DNA of 11,689 bases, taken from positions 1-11,689 of the forward strand of contig JAFLCR010000056.1 of assembly GCA_017302755.1 (NCBI GenBank). Reading direction: 5' to 3'. The notes under the pieces are model-generated. The model searched no databases and had not been told where the DNA came from. It was given only the letters and a program-made list of their open reading frames with translations. This DNA comes from Alphaproteobacteria bacterium. GTDB lineage: Bacteria; Pseudomonadota; Alphaproteobacteria; Rickettsiales; JAFLCR01. Below, one piece after another: positions 1 through 6,496 of this stretch. Every line of letters starts with the position of its first letter. Within the stretch, counting starts at the first letter, position 1. The position numbers and the translations under genes were made by a program.

Positions 1-49
1 AGGCGGCCAGGCCGAGCATCAAGGAAAAAAGCAGCAGGCTACGAAACAT
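1..49 (-). CDS. Partial 5' end of a signal-peptide protein downstream of lspA (possible DUF3035-type lipoprotein)
   Basis: Only the first 16 codons are inside the window; the gene continues past the left edge. The ATG (complement of 47-49) lies inside the 3' end of lspA, overlapping it by 11 bp, which suggests translational coupling. The visible residues begin MFRSLLLFSLMLGLAA: a basic residue followed by a hydrophobic stretch, as in the n- and h-regions of a signal peptide. No lipobox cysteine is visible yet. In many alphaproteobacteria the gene directly after lspA encodes a small DUF3035 outer-membrane lipoprotein. That identity is inferred from position alone. A lipoprotein here would be a natural substrate of the LspA encoded just upstream. 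Confidence 0.5.
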   Translation of the reverse strand, partial: MFRSLLLFSLMLGLAA

Positions 50-530
50 GGTCGGGCGGGTTCTTCTTTGGCAGGAAGCTTTCGATAATGAGCAAGCATA
101 CACCAACGCAGATGGCGCTGTCAGCAATGTTGAAGGCCGGCCAGTGCCAGGCATCCAAATGAAAATCCAGAAAATCCACCACCGCCCCGTAAAGAAGCCT
201 GTCCAGAATGTTGCCTAGCGCCCCGCCCAGCACCAGCCCCGTGGCGACGGAAGTCAGCCGGGCCGCACTGCGCCAGAGCCAGACAGCAACCATGGCGGAC
301 AGCCCCAATCCCACGGCGACAAGCATCCAGCGCGCCGCCTCGGCGTTATGGGCAAAAAGGCCAAAGCTCACGCCCCGGTTCCAGACAAGCACCAGGTTGA
401 AAAAGTAGGTTATCTCCAGGGGCTGTTCCGGAATCGAGGAGTCATGGAGCACCAGAAGCTTGGAAATCTGGTCCATGGCAAAGACGGCTGTCGCGACGCC
501 GATTCCGAGTAGGCGAAGTTTAGATGGCAT
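39..530 (-). CDS. lspA: Lipoprotein signal peptidase (signal peptidase II)
   Basis: A 163-residue inner-membrane aspartyl protease that cleaves the signal peptide from diacylglyceryl-modified prolipoproteins just before the lipidated cysteine. The length is normal for LspA. Family landmarks are in order: DQxSK at 20-24, the WNRGVSFG block at 50-57 (family NxGxxF), GNILDR at 106-111, VVDF at 117-120 and FNIADS at 133-138. D119 and D137 correspond to the catalytic aspartate pair. Hydrophobic stretches around 7-28, 68-86, 95-112 and 136-152 fit the four-helix topology. The ATG lies inside the end of ribF (11-bp overlap) and the stop lies inside the next signal-peptide gene, so the three genes form a tightly packed unit read right to left. 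All key residues are present and the gene looks functional. Confidence 0.96.
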   Translation of the reverse strand: MPSKLRLLGIGVATAVFAMDQISKLLVLHDSSIPEQPLEITYFFNLVLVWNRGVSFGLFAHNAEAARWMLVAVGLGLSAMVAVWLWRSAARLTSVATGLVLGGALGNILDRLLYGAVVDFLDFHLDAWHWPAFNIADSAICVGVCLLIIESFLPKKNPPDHVS

Positions 531-1461
531 GGCTTACCTTCATCAGGAAATCCTGTGCGTAATCGGTATCGGCCTGGATCTGAACCGTCAACTCGCTGAC
601 CGAAGAAAAACGCTTTTCCGGGCGGATGAAATGCAGCAGCTCCACCTGCAGCCTTTTCCCGTAAAGCGAGGGCACGGGCGCGAGCAGATGCGCCTCCAGG
701 AGCGGCGCGCGCCCATCGAAGCTTGGTCTTGTGCCGATATTCACCACGGCGGGAAGGGGAGAGTTCGGCTGCCATTGCACATGGGCGGCGTAGACGCCGT
801 TCGCGGGGGTGAACCGGTGGGAAAGAGGAATATTCGCCGTGGGAAAGCCAAGGCTGCGGCCACGTTTGTCGCCATGAATAACCCGGCCGCTGATGGCGAA
901 GGGGCACCCCAGCAGCTTCGCGGCGGCAGAGACTTCGCCCGCTTTCAACAGTTCCCGCAGGCGGCTGGAAGAGCAGACGCTGCCACCCAAGGTGACTTCT
1001 TTTGCTTCCTGCAGCACGAAGTTACTTTTCTGCGCCTCGCGGGCTAGGAAAGCCGTATCGCCGCTGCGGTCGTGGCCGAAACGGAAATTATGCCCGACAC
1101 TGATGGCGCGGGTGTTCAGGCGCTTCAGAAGAATATCATTCAGAAATGACTCGGGGGAAAGCCTTGCCAGTTCGCCATTAAAACGCAGCGCGATCAGCAT
1201 GTCCGCGCCGAGCGAGGCGACGGCATCCCATTTCTCACGGAAGGTGGAGAGGCAAAGCGGCGGAAGCTCAGGGGCAAAGAAACGCCGTGGGTGAGGGGCG
1301 AAGGTAACGACGGCTGAGGGGATCCGCTTTGTCTTCGCATGGGCGAGCGCCTGGTGGATGACGGCTTTGTGCCCCAGGTGCATCCCATCGAAATTGCCGA
1401 GCGCAATGCTGAGACCAGAGGAGGGCGGGGTGAAATGGGTAAGGTCGCGAATAAGGCGCAT
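520..1461 (-). CDS. ribF: Bifunctional riboflavin kinase / FAD synthetase
   Basis: A 313-residue cytoplasmic enzyme that phosphorylates riboflavin to FMN and then adenylylates FMN to FAD. The N-terminal FMN adenylyltransferase domain shows GNFDGMHLGH at 22-31 (nucleotidyltransferase HxGH motif), VGHNFRFGHDRSGD at 122-135 and SSSRLREL at 164-171. The C-terminal riboflavin kinase domain shows GRSLGFPTANI at 201-211, NIGTRPSF at 241-248 and the LEAHLL segment at 255-260 carrying the expected catalytic glutamate. Length and domain order are standard. The stop overlaps lspA by 11 bp. The usual ileS between ribF and lspA is absent. No good Shine-Dalgarno precedes the ATG; instead a CTATAT element ends 7 nt upstream, so a leaderless transcript is conceivable. 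Upstream lies the RTX gene's terminator, so ribF probably has its own promoter. Confidence 0.96.
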   Translation of the reverse strand: MRLIRDLTHFTPPSSGLSIALGNFDGMHLGHKAVIHQALAHAKTKRIPSAVVTFAPHPRRFFAPELPPLCLSTFREKWDAVASLGADMLIALRFNGELARLSPESFLNDILLKRLNTRAISVGHNFRFGHDRSGDTAFLAREAQKSNFVLQEAKEVTLGGSVCSSSRLRELLKAGEVSAAAKLLGCPFAISGRVIHGDKRGRSLGFPTANIPLSHRFTPANGVYAAHVQWQPNSPLPAVVNIGTRPSFDGRAPLLEAHLLAPVPSLYGKRLQVELLHFIRPEKRFSSVSELTVQIQADTDYAQDFLMKVSHAI

Positions 1462-1468
1462 GCCAAGG

Positions 1469-1474
1469 ATATAG
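1469..1474 (-). promoter_or_regulatory. Candidate -10 element for a leaderless ribF transcript
   Basis: On the minus strand CTATAT is followed by 7 nt and then the ribF ATG. A -10 at that distance would put the transcription start at or next to the start codon. No ribosome binding site is visible. The -35 region would fall at the edge of the upstream terminator's T-run and matches the consensus poorly, so this is tentative. Confidence 0.25.
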
Positions 1475-1497
1475 CGCGGCTGTGAACTGGCGGAAAT

Positions 1498-1526
1498 AAA
1501 AAAAGGGGCGGCCCGAAGGCCACCCC
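1498..1526 (-). terminator. Intrinsic terminator of the RTX gene
   Basis: On the minus strand a 9-bp stem (GGGGTGGCC pairing with GGCCGCCCC, one G-T pair) closes a TTCG tetraloop and is followed directly by seven T residues. In plus coordinates the arms are 1505-1513 and 1518-1526, and the A-run is 1498-1504. It starts 25 bp after the RTX stop codon and ends 36 bp before the ribF start, so it should insulate ribF-lspA from RTX transcription. UUCG-type loops are unusually stable. Confidence 0.9.
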
Positions 1527-1551
1527 TCTTCGTACTTTTTGCTTAGACTTC

Positions 1552-4134
1552 TTACGCCGCGTAGGTGAGGAAGTCGTTGGCGAAGTCGATCGTCGGCGTG
1601 ATTGCGCCGTCGATGTAGTAGACCGAACGCAGGCCGCCCACGTTGACGATCAGGAGATCGTCACCAGCGGCGTAGGTGACGCCGGCGTCGAGGTTGGTCT
1701 GGGTTACGCCAGTCAGGTTGACCAGAACCACCGAGTTGGAGGTGGTGGCAAGAGCCAGAGCGTTGGCCACCGTCTCGTTGGTGGTCGTGATCGACGCCGT
1801 GGAGAAGGTGAACGAGCTGGTCACGCCTTCGATCATGAACTTGTCGGCGCCGTCGGTAAAGTCAGTGATGACTTTGAAGCTAGTTTCCGCAGCAGGTTCC
1901 GTCACCACGTCAGCCGAAGCGAACTTGAAGACGTCGTTGTCTGCGCCGCCGGAGACCGTATCGTAACCAACACCGCCTTGGACGGTATCGTTACCCGCGG
2001 TACCACCGACCGTATCAGCGCCAATGCCGCCGAGCAGGCTGTCGTTGCCAGCGTTACCAATCACGCTGTCAGCGCCAGAGCCACCGCTCAGGGTATCGTT
2101 GCCGCTGCCACCGTTCAGGGTGTCGGCGCCGCCACCGGAGGTGACGCTCATGTTGGAAGTGACAGTGTTGCTAATGCCGTCAACCACCGTGTTGGAGGAC
2201 TGGCTGCTGCCGTTCACCGTCAGCGTGGCGCCGCTGGCGAGAGTCGCCGCGTAGCCCGCACCGAAGGTGAGGCTGGTCCCGCCGAGATCCGCCAGGGTGA
2301 AGGTTTCCACGCCGGCATAGGTCGAAGCCGAACCAGCGAGGTGAGCCGCCGTGAGGGTCACGTTGCCCACGCCCGTCAGCGCATCAGTACCCAGACCAGC
2401 CTGCACGGTTTCCGTGGCGAAGTTGGTCACGTCGAACGCGATGCTGTCGTTGCCGGAGCCGCCGTAGATCTTATCCACGCCAGCCGCCGCATCAATGGAG
2501 TCACCGTTGCTGCCAGCCTGGACATAGTCGCCAGCCGCGGAGCCGGTGAGCGTCGTCGCCGCGCCACCCACGTTGTACAGCAGGCGGGAAGCCGTCGTAC
2601 CGTTGGTGATGACGAGGTTGGTCGCCGTCAGCTGCGTGGAAAGGCTGGAGAGGGTGATCACGTCCGCGTTGGTGAACGAGCCAGCCGTCGTGATGGCCGA
2701 ACCGGAGAGCGTGAATTCGGAAGCGAACTTACCGGCTTCAAGCGTCCAGTTGACCACGTCGCCGGAAGCGAAGTCGCCAATCACGATCGTATCAACCGCA
2801 CCGGTCGTCGCCGTGTTCAGGTTGAAGATGTCGTTGCCCGCGCCGCCGAACAGCGTATCCGCTTCGGAGGTACCAGCCGCGATGGCTTCGGAGATGGTGT
2901 CGTTGCCGTCGTTGCCAAACACGGAGTCCGAACCCGCGCCGCCAAGGACGCTGTCGTTGCCGTTGTTGCCGCTCACGAGGTCGTTCAGGGCGCCACCGCT
3001 GACGGTGTCGTTGTCCTGGCCGCCATACAGCGTATCCGCACCGGCGCTGCCGGTGATGGAGTCGTTGCCGGCGTTGCCTTCCACCGTGGAGGTGTCAGCA
3101 GCCACCAGGTCAGCCGTGGTGATGGTGTCATCACCCGCGCCGCCGAGGAGCTTCACGGCATCCGCCGCGCCACCGTTTTCAAACGCGGTGATGGAGTCGT
3201 TGCCGATACCGCCATCGACCGTATCGGAACCGCCTTCCGCACCAGCAGCAGAGCCGGTGAGGATGGTGTCATTGTCCTGACCGCCATGGATGGTTTCGTT
3301 GCCGGTGCCGCCGACGAGAGAGTCGCTGCCCGCGTTGCCGAGGATGCGATCGTTGCCGGTGCTGGTGGTCACGGTGTCATTGCCCGCGCCGCCTTCGATG
3401 GTGTCGTTCGCCGTGCCGCCGGTGAGGCTGTCGTCGCCGTTGTTACCATAGATCTTGTTCAGGCCGGACGTGCCGCCGACGTTCACCACGTCATTGCCCT
3501 GACCACCGTACACGGTGTTGTCGCCGCCGAAACCGTTGATGGTGTCGTTGCCTTCGTTGCCTTCCAGCGTGTCATTCGCCGTGCTGCCCGCGAGGGAGTC
3601 ATCGCCGAGATTGCCGTAAGCCGAACCCGCCACGGAACCGGGGGTCGGGGTGGCTACGCCGAGAACCAGCGTATCGTTGCCCGCGCCACCGAAGAGGCTG
3701 TCAGAGCCGGTATTGGTGCCGGAAGCGGCATTGCCGAGGAGCGAGTCATCGCCCGCGTTGCCGAACAGCTTATCGTTGCCGGTACCGCCGGTAACGGTGT
3801 CGTTGCCACCAAGGCCTTGCACCTGGTTGGAGGTCGCCACCACGTAGGTTGCGGCAGCCTGGTTGAGATCGTCACCCACGGTGCCAGAGAGCGTGTCGCC
3901 GGTGAAGAGCTTGGAACCATCGCTGAAGCCGATGGTGGTGGGCGTGAGCGTCGCGAGCGAAACGCCGGTCAGCGTCACCGTGCCGGTAGACGTGCGAACG
4001 ACCAGATTGGAGCCGCTTGCTTCGAGCGACGTCGTCGTCGCGGTACCGTCGGCACTGGTGATGAGAAGAGTGTCCGTGCTCGTATTGAACGTGAGCGTGG
4101 AACCCTTCACGGAACTGAAAAGATAATCAGTCAT
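1552..4134 (-). CDS. Large RTX-repeat calcium-binding protein, probably type I secreted (surface-layer or adhesin candidate)
   Basis: An 860-residue protein with no cysteine, one tryptophan (463) and very little lysine. Residues 1-100 are a Thr/Ser/Gly-rich beta-type N-terminus without a Sec signal. About 30 nonapeptide repeats of the GGxGNDxLx type span roughly 105-437, a short cluster lies at 541-566, and eight more lie at 667-735. Blocks one and three each end in a similar unit (GGAGNDIFNL...DFASGD and GGADNDVFKF...DFTDGAD). The last 125 residues form a repeat-poor, hydrophobic/acidic tail ending DFLTYAA, as in type I secretion substrates. RTX repeats bind calcium and fold into a beta-roll outside the cell. 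I chose the ATG at 4134 because AGGGGA sits 7 nt upstream; an in-frame ATG at 4239 adds 35 residues without comparable support. The gene has its own leader and terminator. No T1SS transporter is nearby. There is no visible protease or lipase motif, so the function is open. Confidence 0.85.
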   Translation of the reverse strand: MTDYLFSSVKGSTLTFNTSTDTLLITSADGTATTTSLEASGSNLVVRTSTGTVTLTGVSLATLTPTTIGFSDGSKLFTGDTLSGTVGDDLNQAAATYVVATSNQVQGLGGNDTVTGGTGNDKLFGNAGDDSLLGNAASGTNTGSDSLFGGAGNDTLVLGVATPTPGSVAGSAYGNLGDDSLAGSTANDTLEGNEGNDTINGFGGDNTVYGGQGNDVVNVGGTSGLNKIYGNNGDDSLTGGTANDTIEGGAGNDTVTTSTGNDRILGNAGSDSLVGGTGNETIHGGQDNDTILTGSAAGAEGGSDTVDGGIGNDSITAFENGGAADAVKLLGGAGDDTITTADLVAADTSTVEGNAGNDSITGSAGADTLYGGQDNDTVSGGALNDLVSGNNGNDSVLGGAGSDSVFGNDGNDTISEAIAAGTSEADTLFGGAGNDIFNLNTATTGAVDTIVIGDFASGDVVNWTLEAGKFASEFTLSGSAITTAGSFTNADVITLSSLSTQLTATNLVITNGTTASRLLYNVGGAATTLTGSAAGDYVQAGSNGDSIDAAAGVDKIYGGSGNDSIAFDVTNFATETVQAGLGTDALTGVGNVTLTAAHLAGSASTYAGVETFTLADLGGTSLTFGAGYAATLASGATLTVNGSSQSSNTVVDGISNTVTSNMSVTSGGGADTLNGGSGNDTLSGGSGADSVIGNAGNDSLLGGIGADTVGGTAGNDTVQGGVGYDTVSGGADNDVFKFASADVVTEPAAETSFKVITDFTDGADKFMIEGVTSSFTFSTASITTTNETVANALALATTSNSVVLVNLTGVTQTNLDAGVTYAAGDDLLIVNVGGLRSVYYIDGAITPTIDFANDFLTYAA
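1930..2136 (-). repeat. C-terminal RTX nonapeptide repeat block
   Basis: Codes for residues 667-735 of the RTX protein: eight consecutive GGxGxDxxx-like units, from GGGADTLN to the closing GGADNDVFKF. At DNA level the period is about 27 bp. This block comes just before the putative secretion tail. Confidence 0.85.
2824..3822 (-). repeat. Main RTX nonapeptide repeat block
   Basis: Codes for residues about 105-437 of the RTX protein, with roughly 30 degenerate 9-residue units (GGTGNDKLF, GNAGDDSLL, GGAGNDTVT and similar). The DNA shows a 27-bp period with variable inserts. The biased codons also create long stop-free antisense frames over this stretch, which are not genes. Confidence 0.85.
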
Positions 4135-4428
4135 GGAACTATCCCCTGGGGTTGTTGAAGTTAAAATTCGGTAGAGGTTGAACAAAAGAGACTTAGCATC
4201 TGCGACCGCAGTTGACGCGTACAGTCGCAAAACGCTCAAAGTTAGTCAACACATTTAGGACTTTTTCTCTCCCGCTCAACGGAATTCCGCCATGTGTTTT
4301 CAGGCCACCCGGCATTTCGCTGCCTTTGTTGCATAATTGCATCAAGAGCGAAGGCTTGTGCCATGAAGCCGAAGCACTATAGGCAGGGAGCGTAAAGAAT
4401 CTATTAAGATGGGCAACGCCGCGATTTT
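4135..4428 (-). promoter_or_regulatory. Leader / intergenic region upstream of the RTX gene
   Basis: These 294 bp between the hisD stop and the RTX start contain no convincing gene and no intrinsic terminator for hisGD. The region is more AT-rich than its surroundings. Visible elements on the minus strand are TATAGT (complement of 4376-4381), a possible -10 without a good -35; TTGACT (complement of 4243-4248), a possible -35 without a good -10; a 20-bp imperfect palindrome at 4326-4345; a 6-bp inverted pair TGCGAC/GTCGCA at 4201-4206 and 4224-4229; and the Shine-Dalgarno AGGGGA at 4142-4147. The RTX promoter most likely lies here, perhaps with a long 5' untranslated leader, but I cannot place the start site. 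Confidence 0.5.
4326..4345. repeat. 20-bp imperfect palindrome, possible operator
   Basis: The arms TTGTTGCA (4326-4333) and TGCATCAA (4338-4345) are inverted repeats with one mismatch around a TAAT centre. The same bases also read as direct repeats TTGCAT-AA-TTGCAT. Size and symmetry suit a dimeric helix-turn-helix regulator. It lies about 190 bp upstream of the RTX start and 85 bp after the hisD stop. No known regulator consensus is claimed. Confidence 0.35.
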
Positions 4429-5724
4429 TCAATGATTCAGTCGCGCGCGCAACGAAAGCGCGTGTGCATCCAGCCCTTCGCTGTCCGCCAACGTAGCGGC
4501 GGCGGAAGCAAGTTTCCTGAAGCCGTCACCCGAGCATTGAATGAGCGACATTTTCTTCAAAAAATCATACACGGACAAGCCGGAGGAAAACCGTGCCGTA
4601 GCAGCCGTGGGAAGCACATGGCTTGGCCCGGCGATGTAATCGCCGATTGCTTCCGGCGTGTAATGGCCGAGGAACACCGCGCCTGCATGATGAATGCCGG
4701 AAAGCAGCGCTTCGGGCCGTTCCACCATCAGCTCCAGATGCTCCGGCGCGATGCGGTTGATGAGATCCACGGCATCATGGAGATTGGGGATCACCATGAT
4801 CGCGCCGTGCTTCTCGATGCTTTCGCGGGCGATGTCGGCGCGGGGCAAGGTGGAGAGGGCGGCGCTGATTTCAAACCCGACTTCGCAGGCAAGATCCTCG
4901 TCGTCGGTGATGAGCAGCGCGCGCGCGGCGGTGTCGTGCTCGGCCTGTGAGAGCAGATCAGCGGCGACCCAGCGCGGGTTCGCGGATTTATCCGCCACCA
5001 CGAGAATTTCCGACGGCCCGGCCACCATGTCGATGCCGACCGTGCCGAAGACCTGGCGTTTGGCTTCCGCCACCCAGGCATTGCCCGGGCCGACGATTTT
5101 GTCCACCGCCCGGATAGATGCCGTGCCGTAGGCGAGGGCGCCGATGGCCTGCGCGCCGCCGATGCGCCAGATCTCGTCCACGCCCGCGATGGCGGCGGCA
5201 ACAAGCACGGCGGGATTCATGTTTCCTTCCGGGGTCGGGCTTGCCATGACCAGGCGTTTCACACCGGCCACCCTGGCCGGGACGGCGTTCATCAGCACGG
5301 AACTGGGATAGGACGCGGTGCCGCCGGGAACATACAGCCCCACGGCGTCGAGCGGCTTCCACAGCGCGCCGAGGCGGATGCCTTCATTATCCGTATAATC
5401 CAGATCCTGAGGCTTCTGGCGCTCATGGAAGCTGCGGATGCGCGCCGCGGCCAGCTCCAGCGCGGCCAGCATGTCCGGGCTGCAGGACATGCGCGCTTCC
5501 GCGATCTCCTTTTCATCCACGCGCAGCGCGGAGACGTCAGCCAGGGCCGGCATGCGATCAAATTTGCGCGTGGCCTCCAGAAGCGCGCTGTCGCCATGCT
5601 TGCGAACGGCGGTGAGAATATCCGCGACCGTGCCCCGAACATCGGCCGGGGCTTCGCGTTGCTCATTCAGGAATGCCTCGAACGAGGAAGCGAAATCATC
5701 ATCGATGCTGCGAAACTTACGCAT
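4429..5724 (-). CDS. hisD: Histidinol dehydrogenase
   Basis: A 431-residue cytoplasmic zinc enzyme that oxidises L-histidinol to L-histidine in two NAD-dependent steps, the end of histidine synthesis. The length is standard. Visible family blocks are YVPGGTASYPSSVLMNAVPA (131-150), GGAQAIGALAYGT (189-201), VGPGNAWVAEAK (211-222), GPSEILVVAD (236-245) and LLSQAEHD (257-264). Expected zinc ligands are Q260, H263, D362 (GDYIAGPSHVLPT) and H421 (LDAHALSLR); the catalytic Glu-His pair is E328-H329 (APEHLEL). All are present. The ATG at 5724 is preceded by GGGAG at 7-nt spacing and lies 12 bp after the hisG stop, so the two are almost certainly cotranscribed. In related alphaproteobacteria I would expect small conserved genes (UPF0262, infA) next; here the RTX gene follows. 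Confidence 0.97.
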   Translation of the reverse strand: MRKFRSIDDDFASSFEAFLNEQREAPADVRGTVADILTAVRKHGDSALLEATRKFDRMPALADVSALRVDEKEIAEARMSCSPDMLAALELAAARIRSFHERQKPQDLDYTDNEGIRLGALWKPLDAVGLYVPGGTASYPSSVLMNAVPARVAGVKRLVMASPTPEGNMNPAVLVAAAIAGVDEIWRIGGAQAIGALAYGTASIRAVDKIVGPGNAWVAEAKRQVFGTVGIDMVAGPSEILVVADKSANPRWVAADLLSQAEHDTAARALLITDDEDLACEVGFEISAALSTLPRADIARESIEKHGAIMVIPNLHDAVDLINRIAPEHLELMVERPEALLSGIHHAGAVFLGHYTPEAIGDYIAGPSHVLPTAATARFSSGLSVYDFLKKMSLIQCSGDGFRKLASAAATLADSEGLDAHALSLRARLNH

Positions 5725-5736
5725 TCACGTTCTCCC

Positions 5737-6387
5737 TCATGCGGCCGCTTCGCGGAAACGGGCAATCCATTCCCGCATCTCGCCGCCGCGCGTCTTGAAC
5801 GCCGTGCGGTTGACGATGAGGCGGGATGAGACGTCGGCGATCTTCTCCACTTCCACCAAACCGTTCGCCTTGAGCGTCGCGCCGGTGCTGACGAGATCAA
5901 GGATGCGGCGGCATAGGCCAAGCTTGGGGGCAAGCTCCATCGCGCCGTTGAGCTTGATGCATTCGGCCTGCACGCCGCGCGCCGCAAAATGGCGCTTGGC
6001 GATATTCGGGTATTTGGTGGCGATGCGGATATGGCTCCACCGCGCGGGATGATCCTCCTCGGCGAGGCTCTTCAGCTCGGCGACGGAAAGGCGGCAGTGG
6101 CCGATGTTCAAATCCAGCGGCGCGTAGAGTTCGGGGTAATCGAATTCCAGCAGCACGTCGCTGCCGGCCACGCCCAGCTGCGCCGCGCCGAAAGCGACGA
6201 AGGTCGCCACGTCGAAGCTGCGCACCCGGATGAAGGATATATGTGCTTGATTGGTGGCGAATTCCAGTTTCCGTGAGGACTCGTCATAAAAATCTGGCTC
6301 CGCCTCAATGCCGGCGCGCTTTAGCACCGGCATCAACTCTTTGAGAATGCGGCCTTTGGGGACGGCGATGGTCAGGAAAGCGCCCAT
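5737..6387 (-). CDS. hisG: ATP phosphoribosyltransferase, short-form catalytic subunit
   Basis: A 216-residue cytoplasmic enzyme joining ATP and PRPP, the committed and feedback-controlled first step of histidine synthesis. Motifs are IAVPKGRI (7-14), LGVAGSDVLLEF (71-82) and the PRPP-binding stretch from NGAMELAP (147-154) through DLVSTGATLKANGL (164-177). The length matches the short HisG form, which lacks the C-terminal regulatory domain and works as a hetero-octamer with HisZ; no hisZ is in the window. I chose the ATG at 6387 because IAVPKGR begins six residues later, matching family N-termini, and GGA lies nearby upstream; an upstream ATG at 6423 would add a phenylalanine-rich extension not expected in the family. 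The hisD start is 12 bp past the stop. The upstream gene is divergent, so the hisGD promoter must lie in 6388-6496. Confidence 0.95.
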   Translation of the reverse strand: MGAFLTIAVPKGRILKELMPVLKRAGIEAEPDFYDESSRKLEFATNQAHISFIRVRSFDVATFVAFGAAQLGVAGSDVLLEFDYPELYAPLDLNIGHCRLSVAELKSLAEEDHPARWSHIRIATKYPNIAKRHFAARGVQAECIKLNGAMELAPKLGLCRRILDLVSTGATLKANGLVEVEKIADVSSRLIVNRTAFKTRGGEMREWIARFREAAA

Positions 6388-6496
6388 GGCATTCCGGGTA
6401 AGGCAAAAGAACACAAAAAACAACCATATAAAGCGTCATAAAACGGTAAAATGGGCTTGCTAAAGAATAGGCATTGATTTTGCCAATGGAAAAACC
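6388..6496. promoter_or_regulatory. AT-rich divergent intergenic region between hisG and the orphan ORF
   Basis: This 109-bp stretch separates hisG (minus) from an unrecognised plus-strand ORF. It is clearly more AT-rich than its surroundings, with runs such as ACACAAAAAACAACC and ATATAAAG, as expected for promoters. TAAAAT is a possible -10 on the plus strand and TATATG or TTTATA on the minus strand, but none has a well-spaced consensus -35. I see no attenuator or histidine-rich leader peptide for hisG. Confidence 0.4.

Noticed and set aside
2546..3280. A 244-codon plus-strand frame rich in Pro/Ser/Leu
   Set aside because: Another antisense shadow of the same RTX repeats. The periodic LPALPxxxS pattern simply mirrors the 27-bp repeat.
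1824..3822. CRISPR array suggested by regular repeats
   Set aside because: The 27-bp periodicity is continuous and translates into GGxGxDxxx units with no unique spacers; it is protein-coding RTX sequence.
1978..4158. A 726-codon open frame on the plus strand, antisense to the RTX gene
   Set aside because: It is a shadow of the repetitive, GC-biased RTX codons, which make few stops on the other strand. The product is low-complexity (Val/Ala/Arg/Gly-rich) with no domain, and the sense protein is an unmistakable RTX.
4193..4432. A 79-codon minus-strand frame in the RTX leader
   Set aside because: It has no recognisable ribosome site, domain or composition typical of the neighbouring genes, and it covers the likely promoter region. 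I treat the region as non-coding.
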